Below are positions 36,719-44,463 of a stretch of DNA of 64,000 bases, piece by piece. Numbering within the stretch: position 1 is the first letter of the stretch; each line of letters begins with the position of its first letter. The stretch is from assembly GCF_030915445.1 (NCBI RefSeq), contig NZ_CP133264.1, forward strand, positions 1,302,001 to 1,366,000, written 5' to 3'. The position numbers were made by a program, and so were the translations under genes. The stretch comes from Clostridium sp. OS1-26. GTDB lineage: Bacteria > Bacillota > Clostridia > Clostridiales > Clostridiaceae. The notes under the pieces were generated by a model. The model was given only the letters and a program-made list of their open reading frames with translations. It was not told where the DNA came from and searched no databases.

Positions 36719-37981
36719 ATGGATAAATTGGTAATTAACGGTGGAAAACCTCTTTATGGTTGTATAGAAATAAATGGTGCGAAAAATGCTGCTGTAGCGA
36801 TACTTCCTGCTGCTATAATGGCGAGTGAAGGTGTTTGTAATATAGATAATATACCTGATATTGAAGATGTTCATTGTATTGAAAGAATAAATGAAAGTCT
36901 TGGATGTACATTAGTTAGAGACAAAAATTCTGTTTCTATAGATAGTTCAAAGATAAACAGTGTTATAGCAAATACAGAAGATGTGAGAAAAATGAGAGCT
37001 TCCTATTATTTAATAGGAGCACTTTTAGGCAGATTTAAAAAAGCTGTCGTAGAACTTCCAGGGGGATGCCCTATTGGGGTTAGACCTATAGATCAACACA
37101 TCAAAGGTTTTGAAGCCTTAGGTGCAAAGGTAGAAATTAAACACGGATGTGTAACTGCCGAAGCTGACAGATTAATAGGAACAAATATATTTTTTGATGT
37201 AGTTAGTGTTGGTGCAACTATAAATGTTATGTTAGCGGCAACTTTTGCTGAGGGGGTAACAACCTTAGAGAACGTTGCAAAAGAGCCTCATGTAGTAGAT
37301 GTTGCAAACTTTTTAAATAGCATGGGCGCTAATATCAAAGGTGCTGGTACAGATGTTATAAGAGTTGTAGGCGTAGAGTCTTTAAAGGGCTGTTCCTATA
37401 GCGTAATACCTGATCAGATAGAAGCTGGTACTTATATGATAGCTGCTGCTGCTTGTGGAGGAGAAGTTACTATACAAAACGTTATACCAAAACATCTTGA
37501 GTCCATATCTGCAAAGCTTATAGAAATGGGTGCAGAAGTGACGGAAGATGGTGATTGTATTACTGTAAAATCTAATGGCAACCTTAAAGGGGTAAACATA
37601 AAAACTCAACCTTATCCTGGCTTTCCAACAGATGTACAGCAACCAATGAGCACACTTCTAACAATAGCTCAAGGTAGAAGTATAATTAACGAAAGCATTT
37701 GGGAAAGTAGATTTAAACATGCAGATGAATTGAAGAAAATGGGCGCAAATATAAAGGTTGAAGGTAGATCTGCTATAATAGATGGTGCTGACAAACTCAC
37801 AGGCGCTATTGTAAAGGCAACTGACCTAAGAGCTGGTGCAGCTATGGTTATAGCTGGTCTTATAGCAGAAGGTGCTACTGAGGTAGTAAGCATTGAACAT
37901 ATTGATAGAGGATACCCTAATATAGAGGAAAAATTCCACGCATTAGGAGCTGACATAATAAGGGTTTCCTGTGCTGAATAG
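36719..37981 (+). CDS. murA: UDP-N-acetylglucosamine 1-carboxyvinyltransferase
   Basis: MurA catalyses the first committed step of peptidoglycan synthesis, transferring enolpyruvate to UDP-GlcNAc. From MDKLVINGG the protein has 420 residues, the normal length. Lys22 and Asn23 are present, and the catalytic Cys117 sits in [10 protein letters not shown], so it should be fosfomycin sensitive. I prefer the ATG at 36719 (AAGGA about 11 nt upstream); ATG 36707 is also possible. It heads a run of rightward genes ending at rlmH. Confidence 0.94.
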   Translation: MDKLVINGGKPLYGCIEINGAKNAAVAILPAAIMASEGVCNIDNIPDIEDVHCIERINESLGCTLVRDKNSVSIDSSKINSVIANTEDVRKMRASYYLIGALLGRFKKAVVELPGGCPIGVRPIDQHIKGFEALGAKVEIKHGCVTAEADRLIGTNIFFDVVSVGATINVMLAATFAEGVTTLENVAKEPHVVDVANFLNSMGANIKGAGTDVIRVVGVESLKGCSYSVIPDQIEAGTYMIAAAACGGEVTIQNVIPKHLESISAKLIEMGAEVTEDGDCITVKSNGNLKGVNIKTQPYPGFPTDVQQPMSTLLTIAQGRSIINESIWESRFKHADELKKMGANIKVEGRSAIIDGADKLTGAIVKATDLRAGAAMVIAGLIAEGATEVVSIEHIDRGYPNIEEKFHALGADIIRVSCAE

Positions 37982-38008
37982 TCTTAACCTTAGAATAGGA
38001 GAATTATT

Positions 38009-38794
38009 ATGATTTTTTGCTCTTTATACAGTGGTAGTAGCGGAAATAGCTTATTTGTATCTTCTGATAAAGCTAAAGTACTCATAGATGCAGGGCTTCC
38101 TGGAAAGAGTATTGAAAATGCCTTATTAAACATTGGGCATAATGCTAAGGATATCGATGCTATATTTGTTACTCATGAACATATAGATCACACAAAAGGC
38201 GTTGGAGTGTTGTCAAGGAAATATGATATTCCGATATATGCGAATTCTCCTACTTGGGAAGCTATGTCGGGAACTATAGGAAAAATAAAAGAACATAATA
38301 TTAATGTAATAGATAGTAGCCACGTTAGTGTTAAAGACATGGACATATTAAGCTATAAAATTTCTCATGATGCTGCAGCTCCTTCTGGATACGCTTTGCA
38401 ATATAAAGATAAAAAAGTTTGCATAGCAACAGACTTAGGCTTTTTTTCCGATGAGGTAAACACTGCCTTAAAGGATGCAGATATAGTATTGCTTGAGAGT
38501 AATCATGATGTAGAAATGCTTAAGTTTGGTCCATATCCCTATAGCTTGAAAAGGAGAATTTTAAGCGATATTGGACATTTATCTAACGAAGACTGCGGAA
38601 AAGCTATTGTAGATATTACAAATAATAAATTTAAAAAGATAATATTAGGACACTTGAGTAAAACCAATAACTATCCTGAACTAGCCTATCAAACTGTGCT
38701 AAATGTCTTAAACTCTGCTGGAATTAAGCTAGATAAGGATTTAAGTTTATCTATGGCAAAGAGAGATATGCCAAGTAATTATATAGAATTTTAA
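38009..38794 (+). CDS. MBL-fold metallohydrolase, WalJ/YycJ type
   Basis: The 261-residue protein has the signature SLYSGSSGNS near its start and the metal motif THEHIDHTKG (His56, His58, Asp60, His61), both typical of YycJ/WalJ. In Firmicutes this protein accompanies the WalRK cell-wall two-component system, but those regulators are not in this window. AGGAGAA lies 6 nt before the ATG. It lies 27 bp after murA. Confidence 0.9.
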   Translation: MIFCSLYSGSSGNSLFVSSDKAKVLIDAGLPGKSIENALLNIGHNAKDIDAIFVTHEHIDHTKGVGVLSRKYDIPIYANSPTWEAMSGTIGKIKEHNINVIDSSHVSVKDMDILSYKISHDAAAPSGYALQYKDKKVCIATDLGFFSDEVNTALKDADIVLLESNHDVEMLKFGPYPYSLKRRILSDIGHLSNEDCGKAIVDITNNKFKKIILGHLSKTNNYPELAYQTVLNVLNSAGIKLDKDLSLSMAKRDMPSNYIEF

Positions 38795-38811
38795 ATGAAA
38801 TGGGTGAGGAT

Positions 38812-39378
38812 ATGAAAAAAGGTTTTAGCGTTTTCACTTGCTCTATATTGGTAGTTTCTTTATTGGGTCTAACTGGATGTGAAAAGAAGGATAAGACAAG
38901 TCTAAATAATAAGGAGAAAGAGAAGAAAATAGTTTTGTCTAAAGAAAAAGAAAACACTTTAGACTTAAATATTTACTTTGATTCTTCTAAAGATGCTAAT
39001 ACTTCTGAACTTGCGAAAGAAGAAAGAGTTCTAAAACGATATGAAATTCTTGGGGAAACCATACTTGGAGAAATTATAAAAGGGCCATCAGTAAGTAGCA
39101 AGCTAAATCCTGTTTTGCCTAAGGATACAAGGGTTCTAAGTTTTTCCATTAAAGACAACATTGCCTTTGTAAATTTTAGTAAGGAAGCAAATATTTCTAT
39201 GACTTCTTCAAAAGAAGAAGCTTGCTTGAAAAGCATAATTTGGTCACTTTCCCAAATTCCATCTGTTGAAAAAGTTAAGATTTTAGTAGAAAATAAAGAT
39301 ACAGGTATTTGGGGAGAACACTTTGATTTATCAAAACCAATAGGAAAGGATGACATCCAAAATGCCAAAAGAAATTAA
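38812..39378 (+). CDS. GerMN-domain lipoprotein
   Basis: From the ATG at 38812 the protein has 188 residues with a lipobox LTGC (Cys23). A linker rich in Lys follows, and then a GerMN domain (about residues 65-185). The domain is recognisable by LGEIIKGPSVSSKLNPVLPKDTRV, then FVNFSKE and the ending that carries WSLSQIPSVEKVKILVEN. GerMN proteins act at the cell surface in spore germination or sporulation. GGTGAGG precedes the start. It overlaps the following small gene by 17 bp. Confidence 0.85.
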   Translation: MKKGFSVFTCSILVVSLLGLTGCEKKDKTSLNNKEKEKKIVLSKEKENTLDLNIYFDSSKDANTSELAKEERVLKRYEILGETILGEIIKGPSVSSKLNPVLPKDTRVLSFSIKDNIAFVNFSKEANISMTSSKEEACLKSIIWSLSQIPSVEKVKILVENKDTGIWGEHFDLSKPIGKDDIQNAKRN

Positions 39379-39514
39379 ATATTGTTGTGAAAATCATGTA
39401 GATATAGCATTTGATGACTTTTTAGTAGAGAATGAAACCTTTCCTAACTTAGAAAAATGTGAAAATCAGCAATGTAGCTATTGCAATGATACAGCTAAAT
39501 ATGTATTGACATAA
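39362..39514 (+). CDS. CxxH/CxxC small zinc-binding-type protein
   Basis: The 50-residue product begins MPKEIKYCCENH and ends with CSYCNDTAKYVLT, giving a CxxH and a CxxC pair that can bind one metal ion. It matches the clostridial CxxH/CxxC protein family. It overlaps the end of the GerMN gene by 17 bp in another frame, which suggests translational coupling. The function is unknown. Confidence 0.8.
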   Translation: MPKEIKYCCENHVDIAFDDFLVENETFPNLEKCENQQCSYCNDTAKYVLT

Positions 39515-39634
39515 ATAAAATAAACTTGATTAGTATAAATATCAAAAATTATTGAAAAATGTTATAATTTCTATTATAATAATCAAGTGGTATATTTTCA
39601 AAATTAGTAATATATTTGCAAAAGGAGAATAACT

Positions 39635-40132
39635 ATGAGTTTGTATAAAAATTGGACAGATATGGTCATAGATTTTGTTAAAACTAGAGGAGAGGCTGAA
39701 TTCTGGAAAGAATATGGCTCAATTGAAAAACATATTTATACAAGAATCTTAGCTGAACATAAAGATACTGTAAGCGGTTCAATAAAGGACTTAGCGAGCA
39801 GATATGAAACTACAACAATCTTCTTCATGGGATTCCTAGATGGAATAAATGATAGTCTTGAAGAAGCTCTTGACCTTGAAAGTTTAGAGGAAGATTCTGA
39901 TATATCCGTAAAAATTAACTTTGAAAAATTATATTTTAATATGTTAGATGCTAAAGCTGACTATTTATATGGTCTTCCACAATGGGAATCTATATTCTCA
40001 CCAGAAAAGAGAAAAGAAATTCGCCAGCAATGGGCTGCTTCAAAAACTGTTGTAAATAAAAACAAGGTTGGAAGAAACGATTCTTGTCCATGTGGAAGCG
40101 GCAAAAAATACAAAAATTGTTGTGGAAAATAG
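39635..40132 (+). CDS. SEC-C motif protein
   Basis: The 165-residue protein has a helical N-terminal region of about 145 residues. It ends with the zinc-binding SEC-C motif GRNDSCPCGSGKKYKNCCGK, the same as at the end of SecA. Such proteins bind metal and may help protein export or ribosome-associated processes; the role here is unknown. AAAGGAG precedes the ATG. A terminator follows. Confidence 0.88.
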   Translation: MSLYKNWTDMVIDFVKTRGEAEFWKEYGSIEKHIYTRILAEHKDTVSGSIKDLASRYETTTIFFMGFLDGINDSLEEALDLESLEEDSDISVKINFEKLYFNMLDAKADYLYGLPQWESIFSPEKRKEIRQQWAASKTVVNKNKVGRNDSCPCGSGKKYKNCCGK

Positions 40133-40149
40133 TACTTAATTTTAAATTA

Positions 40150-40178
40150 AATCCTTACACTATTGTGTAGGGATTTTT
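40150..40178 (+). terminator. Terminator of the SEC-C gene
   Basis: AATCCTTACAC pairs with GTGTAGGGATT (one mismatch) around a 4-nt loop, followed by a T run. Confidence 0.75.
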
Positions 40179-40225
40179 TGACATTTACTGTGATTGGATA
40201 AAAAATTTTTAGAGAGGTATTTGAT

Positions 40226-40705
40226 ATGAACATATCCATAATATGCGTTGGTAAACTTAAAGAAAAATATTTAAAGCAAGCTATAGATGAATACTCTAAA
40301 CGCCTATCAAGATATTGCAAACTGGAGATTTTAGAGGTTCCTGATGAAAAAACTCCTGATAATGCCTCTGAGAAGGAAGAACTTTTAATAAAAGAAAAAG
40401 AAGGTTTAAATATCTTAAAGCATGTGAGAGATAATATGTTTGTAATTACGCTAGATCTTAAGGGTAAGATGCTTTCCTCTGAGGAGTTAGCAGGCTTTAT
40501 AAAGGAATCTGGTATTAAAGGCAATAGTAATATAGCTTTTGTAATAGGCGGCTCTCTTGGACTCTCTAAAGCTGTTTTAGATAGGGCAGACTTTAGTCTT
40601 TGTTTTTCTAAGATGACCTTTCCACATCAGCTTATGAGAGTTATTTTGTTAGAGCAGATTTACAGAGGATTTAGAATAATTAATGGAGAACCTTACCATA
40701 AATAA
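40226..40705 (+). CDS. rlmH: 23S rRNA pseudouridine-1915 N3-methyltransferase
   Basis: The 159-residue SPOUT enzyme methylates the pseudouridine in helix 69 of 23S rRNA. It has the knotted C-terminal half with FVIGGSLGLSKAVLDRAD, and ends LPFHQLMRV-like (FPHQLMRVILLEQIYRGFRI) followed by GEPYHK, which is diagnostic. The length is exactly normal. AGAGAGG precedes the ATG. Confidence 0.97.
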   Translation: MNISIICVGKLKEKYLKQAIDEYSKRLSRYCKLEILEVPDEKTPDNASEKEELLIKEKEGLNILKHVRDNMFVITLDLKGKMLSSEELAGFIKESGIKGNSNIAFVIGGSLGLSKAVLDRADFSLCFSKMTFPHQLMRVILLEQIYRGFRIINGEPYHK

Positions 40706-40854
40706 CGTAAACTTTTTATTATCAGCATTATAAGATTTCAAGTTTAGTATGATGCAACTGTAGTAATTATCATTGATATAGGCTTAATAAAGTAGGACTT
40801 ACTAAAGTAAGTCCTTGATCCATGTAAGTATATGAATGGTGTTTATTAACAGAA

Positions 40855-41625
40855 CTATTTATTTAGTTTTACTGGGTCAGTTGTAGAACAAGGAACGTCA
40901 ACTAAGCACTTACCACAAACATCTGACAAACCAATATCTGAATGAACTTTATCGTTATATAAACACATTTCATAACATTTATGTCTGTCAAAGTAATCAA
41001 CTTTTAGAGCATTATTTACACATCTATCTACACATTTTTTGCATACATTCATATGCTTATATAGACAATTCTCTTTATTTTTTCTTTTAGTAGGTTCTAT
41101 CTTTAAATCAGTTATAAAACTACCAATCCTTCCACAGCATCCTTTATCAGTAATTAACATATTGTTTAATGCAAATTTTCCTAACCCAGCGATAAAAGCA
41201 GCATGTCTGTGAGACCAGTCACTAATTAATTTTTTAGTATCAAAATTATGTGTTGCTGGTATAATGTTTGATTTATATCCTAACTTTTGTAATTCATTTT
41301 TAATAAAAGTATTTAAATCTAATATTAGTTGATTAGTTTCTATATATGCTTTTGCCCAAACTTTCGAACTTTCTTTTCCTTCTATATTACTTTTAACTAC
41401 AGCTTCATCAAAAGGTATAAAGTATGCTACTACCGTTTTGGCTTCTGGTAAAAAATCTTTAGGCAGTGCATGAGAAGGACTTACCACATCTTTAAGATTA
41501 TAAAACATTTCATCCATTGCATCTGCATATGCTACCAAAGGTTCTTTCCACTTAGTTTGAACATCTCTCATTTCTGAATAGTGTTCTACAAATTGCTTTA
41601 TAATTATCTCAATTTTATTATTCAT
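40855..41625 (-). CDS. QueG-like iron-sulfur protein
   Basis: The 256-residue protein resembles epoxyqueuosine reductase. A cobalamin-reductase-like N-terminal part has DFLPEAKTVVAYFIPF. A C-terminal double [4Fe-4S] ferredoxin region follows, with cysteine spacing CKKCVDRC and CGKCLVDVPC. The protein is shorter than true QueG and lacks a HEAT-repeat tail. It is therefore better called a 4Fe-4S double-cluster domain protein than a queuosine enzyme. It is a single gene in front of the M24 peptidase gene. Confidence 0.75.
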   Translation of the reverse strand: MNNKIEIIIKQFVEHYSEMRDVQTKWKEPLVAYADAMDEMFYNLKDVVSPSHALPKDFLPEAKTVVAYFIPFDEAVVKSNIEGKESSKVWAKAYIETNQLILDLNTFIKNELQKLGYKSNIIPATHNFDTKKLISDWSHRHAAFIAGLGKFALNNMLITDKGCCGRIGSFITDLKIEPTKRKNKENCLYKHMNVCKKCVDRCVNNALKVDYFDRHKCYEMCLYNDKVHSDIGLSDVCGKCLVDVPCSTTDPVKLNK

Positions 41626-41650
41626 TTTTACCTCCTAAACTATTTAAAAA

Positions 41651-41680
41651 TAAAAAAACTATTTTAAAATAGTTTTTTTA
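41651..41680 (-). terminator. AT palindrome after the M24 peptidase gene
   Basis: TAAAAAAACTATTTT and its exact complement make a perfect 30-bp palindrome ending in seven T residues on the minus strand. It likely terminates the peptidase transcript. Confidence 0.65.
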
Positions 41681-41766
41681 ATGTTATCTGCATACTATTA
41701 TAGCTTTTTGGCTAAATAAGTCTTATCTAAAATTTAGCTAGTTTTTAGCTTATTTTTTGATTTTTG

Positions 41767-42943
41767 TTAATTTAATTTTAGTGCTTGTCTTATAAATTTT
41801 CCTTTGATTTTAGAAATTATATTTTTATTAGTTATAGTCATTGAATTAATATCTGTTGGGAATTTAGTTAAAAGTTCGTAACCATTCTTTGTTATAAGAA
41901 CAGTATCTGAATGCCTGTATCCTCCAACACCGTCAATATATATTCCAGGTTCGATACTTATAACCATACTTTCTTTAAGAATTTCATCATCCCCTATAGA
42001 TATAAATGGTGTCTCATGATTGCTAAGACCTATTCCATGTCCTGTCCTATGCAATAAATTATTTTCATATCCCTCTTTTATAAGGTATTCCCTTGCAGCT
42101 ATATCTATATCAGAGCATCTAGTACCTGGCTTTACAAGATTTAATGCAATGTTGCGTGCATTCATCATATGATTGAAATGTTGTATGTCTTGATTATTAG
42201 GCTCACCTAAGAAAAATGTTCTTTCGCATTCAGAGGCATACCCATTTACTTTAAAATATGTCATTGCTATATTTGAACCCTTGATTAATCTATCATCTAA
42301 TCCAGGTATGCTATGAGGCATTGAACTCATAGGTGATGGCCATACCACAGATGTTAAAGAAGTAAGAATTGGGTCAAAGTTTTTTTCCCGTATTAATTCA
42401 CGTTGAATTGATCCTGACAGTGTGAACATTTCTAAAACAGAAGCACCTACATATGCGTTTTCGAATATCTTTTTCATCCCTAAATCGGATAGTTCTGATG
42501 TATTACGAATCATTTCAATCTCATATGGGGTTTTAATTTTTCTCATTTCATCTACTATATCCAAGTGAATAATTTCATTTGCAACTACTTTATTTAGAAT
42601 ATTATATGCAATAGTATTTTCAACACCAACTCTTTTAAAAGGCTTAATTATAGTACCAAGAATATCATACCAGTTTTCTCCCTCTGCTGAAGTAGCTTCC
42701 CAATATGCTTTTATCTCACATTCAATAGTAATTTTACTTAAATGTTTTTCTTCAAGTTTAGGTGACAAAAATATTGGTGTTCCTTTTGCAGGAACGATCA
42801 TAAAAGGCTCTTTCTTCCGGTTTGTAAGCCATACCAGTAAAATATAATAAACTATCTTGAGCTGTAAGAATATATGCGTCAAGCTTATTTTTTGTGATTT
42901 CATGCTGTAAACATTTAATTCTTAGAGAAAGTTCTCTATTCAT
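41767..42943 (-). pseudogene. M24 (Xaa-Pro-type) peptidase split by a frameshift
   Basis: The N-terminal frame starts at 42943 (AAGGAG 9 nt upstream) and reads MNRELSLRIKCLQHEI to GMAYKPEERAF. The rest of the protein continues one base out of step as PFMIVPAKGTPIFLSPKL to the normal end at 41767. The rejoined protein has about 392 residues. The C-terminal pita-bread catalytic domain carries the metal-binding segments HRTGHGIGLSNHE and SIEPGIYI. The disruption is near 42805-42815, within or beside GAAGAAAGAG. It is divergent from the TetR gene and shares its operator. Whether the break is real is not known. Confidence 0.82.
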
Positions 42944-43009
42944 AATATAAATCTCCTTGTAAATAAATTTTATTATTGTTATAGTATTATAAATGATCAT
43001 AAACTCAAA

Positions 43010-43062
43010 TGACCGCGGTCACTTAATGAGAAAAGTATATTATTTCTTAATTATTTTGTCAA
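43010..43062 (-). promoter_or_regulatory. Promoter and TetR-type operator, copy 1
   Basis: For the leftward peptidase gene, TTGACA (complement of 43057-43062), a 17-nt spacer and TATACT (complement of 43034-43039) form a strong promoter. The perfect palindrome TGACCGCGGTCA (43010-43021) follows exactly 12 nt after the -10 box. It also lies upstream of the divergent TetR gene, so it can control both. Confidence 0.75.
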
Positions 43063-43082
43063 CTAGGAGTGAGAAAAGTTTG

Positions 43083-43688
43083 GTGTCAGAAAAAATAAGT
43101 TCAAGAAAATTAAAAGCAATGGAAACAAAAAATAAAATTTACAATAGTGCATTAGAGCTCTTTAGAACCTATGGCATTGATGGTGTGAGTGTAAATTCTA
43201 TAGTGGAAATGGCTGGAATATCGAAAGGAGCATTTTATGTACATTATGAATCTAAATTCTCTTTATTAACAGAATATATTAACTCATTAGATTTAAACTA
43301 TGAAGAATATTTTCAGAGCATTCCTAAAGATATGAAAGCTTCAGCTACGCTTATTTTGATAACTAAGAAAACTAGTGATGTCCTTAAAAATGATATAGGG
43401 TATAGTTTAATAAAAAACGTATATGAAGCTATGCTATTACAAGAACTTAATCCTGATGATATATTAAATTACAATAGAAGCCTTCCTGCCATTTATAAAA
43501 GAATAATTTTAAAAGGAATAGACGAAGGGGAGTTCAGAACTTCAATTGATGCTGAGAGTTTAGCAAGGCAATTTATTATGAGTATTAGGGGGATGACATT
43601 TGAGTGGTGCATTCATTCAAGTGAATTTGATTTAGAAAATGAAATTTTAAATCATTTTAAGTTATTATTAGATGGTATACTTATCTAA
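43083..43688 (+). CDS. TetR-family transcriptional regulator
   Basis: The protein of about 201 residues has a TetR N-terminal DNA-binding domain (KNKIYNSALELFRTYGIDGVSVNSIVEMAGISKGAFYVHYESK) and a variable ligand-binding C-terminus. I prefer the GTG start at 43083 with AGGAGTGAG upstream; the frame is open 30 codons further, across the operator. It is divergent from the M24 peptidase gene and convergent with the small membrane protein, whose last 21 bp it overlaps. Matching palindromes near both neighbours suggest it controls them. Confidence 0.88.
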   Translation: MSEKISSRKLKAMETKNKIYNSALELFRTYGIDGVSVNSIVEMAGISKGAFYVHYESKFSLLTEYINSLDLNYEEYFQSIPKDMKASATLILITKKTSDVLKNDIGYSLIKNVYEAMLLQELNPDDILNYNRSLPAIYKRIILKGIDEGEFRTSIDAESLARQFIMSIRGMTFEWCIHSSEFDLENEILNHFKLLLDGILI

Positions 43689-44042
43689 TGTAGCAATTAA
43701 GTTTAATACTACTCCAAAAAGGTTTATTAATATAGCAAAAATCCAAGCTCTTCTTGAATAATATAAATTAGGCTTTGAGTAGTTTAAAATATGAACTATT
43801 ATGCCACTATAACCCAATATGATTACTGAAATGCCCATAAGAAACCTATATACATTATGATATTGTAAGAAACCTGTAGTCAAACATAAACCGTAAGTAA
43901 GCATTGCAATTATTCCACTTAAAGAAGATGTAAAAGACAATGCCCTACCACGATAAGCTTTCATGTAAAAGCTTAGAATATTATATAGAATACCTAATAT
44001 CAAGTAACTAAGCTGAAGGTTTAATAACAACGATAGCTTCAT
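43668..44042 (-). CDS. Small four-helix membrane protein
   Basis: The 124-residue product has about four hydrophobic segments (residues about 5-23, 36-56, 66-87, 99-119) with short basic loops. I do not recognise the family. Its promoter carries the same palindromic operator at the same distance as the M24 peptidase promoter. It is therefore probably part of the same TetR regulon and perhaps a transport or resistance-type protein. That role is inference. Its end overlaps the TetR gene convergently. Confidence 0.65.
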   Translation of the reverse strand: MKLSLLLNLQLSYLILGILYNILSFYMKAYRGRALSFTSSLSGIIAMLTYGLCLTTGFLQYHNVYRFLMGISVIILGYSGIIVHILNYSKPNLYYSRRAWIFAILINLFGVVLNLIATLDKYTI

Positions 44043-44110
44043 TAAAATTCACCCCTAATTTTCTAGAATTCAAAATATAATTATAATATATTTATGGAAT
44101 GATTGTATTA

Positions 44111-44163
44111 TGACCGAGGTCATCGACTGTAGTCATAATATAACTATTTAACTATTTTGTCAA
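44111..44163 (-). promoter_or_regulatory. Promoter and TetR-type operator, copy 2
   Basis: TTGACA (complement of 44158-44163), a 17-nt spacer and TATTAT (complement of 44135-44140) are followed 12 nt later by TGACCGAGGTCA (44111-44122), which differs from copy 1 at one position. Promoter spacing and operator distance are the same as at 43010. Confidence 0.7.
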
Positions 44164-44257
44164 GATGAAAGAAAGATTTATAAATAATAGGCTATAGGAT
44201 GTTGGTAGTACCCTATAGCCTCAGCCATCATCAAAGCCTCTTCGCTAGAAACATGAG

Positions 44258-44383
44258 CTAAGCAATAGCAGGATCTAGTCCTCCCATTACATTGACACCA
44301 ATATTCATAGCCTCTTTTATAAGCGATACCGTGTTACCTTTTAAAAGACCATGTTGTGGAAATGCTACTATATAATTTTAACT
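44258..44383 (-). pseudogene. Amidohydrolase fragment
   Basis: The minus-strand frame reads YIVAFPQHGLLKGN, continues through LIKEAMNIGVNVMGGLDPAIA, and then stops. The FPQxGLL...EAMxxGxxVxGGxDPA pattern is that of cytosine-deaminase-type amidohydrolases, after their first metal site. After the stop another frame gives HVSSEEALMMAEAIG, which may belong to the same lost gene. It lies directly downstream of the purine degradation operon, so a nucleobase deaminase may once have been there. Confidence 0.55.
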
Positions 44384-44409
44384 TATTACATCTTCAATTT
44401 CTGAGATGC

Positions 44410-44446
44410 AATAAAGGACATCTACAATGTTTAGATGTCCTTTATT
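44410..44446 (-). terminator. Terminator of the purine degradation operon
   Basis: AATAAAGGACATCTA and TAGATGTCCTTTATT form a perfect 15-bp stem with a 7-nt loop just past the xanthine dehydrogenase stop codon. Confidence 0.85.
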
Positions 44447-44463
44447 TATATAAGTTATTATAT

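Larger units (their letters stand above)
44164..44463. other. Region between the membrane protein promoter and xanthine dehydrogenase gene
   Basis: This 300-bp stretch contains an amidohydrolase remnant on the minus strand (44258-44383), a GGCTATAGG/CCTATAGCC hairpin at about 44192-44221, and the terminator of the xanthine dehydrogenase gene. No intact gene is present. Confidence 0.5.

Noticed and set aside
40795-40816. Perfect stem AGGACTTACT/AGTAAGTCCT after rlmH as a terminator
   Set aside because: The loop is only two bases and no T run follows, so an intrinsic terminator is doubtful.
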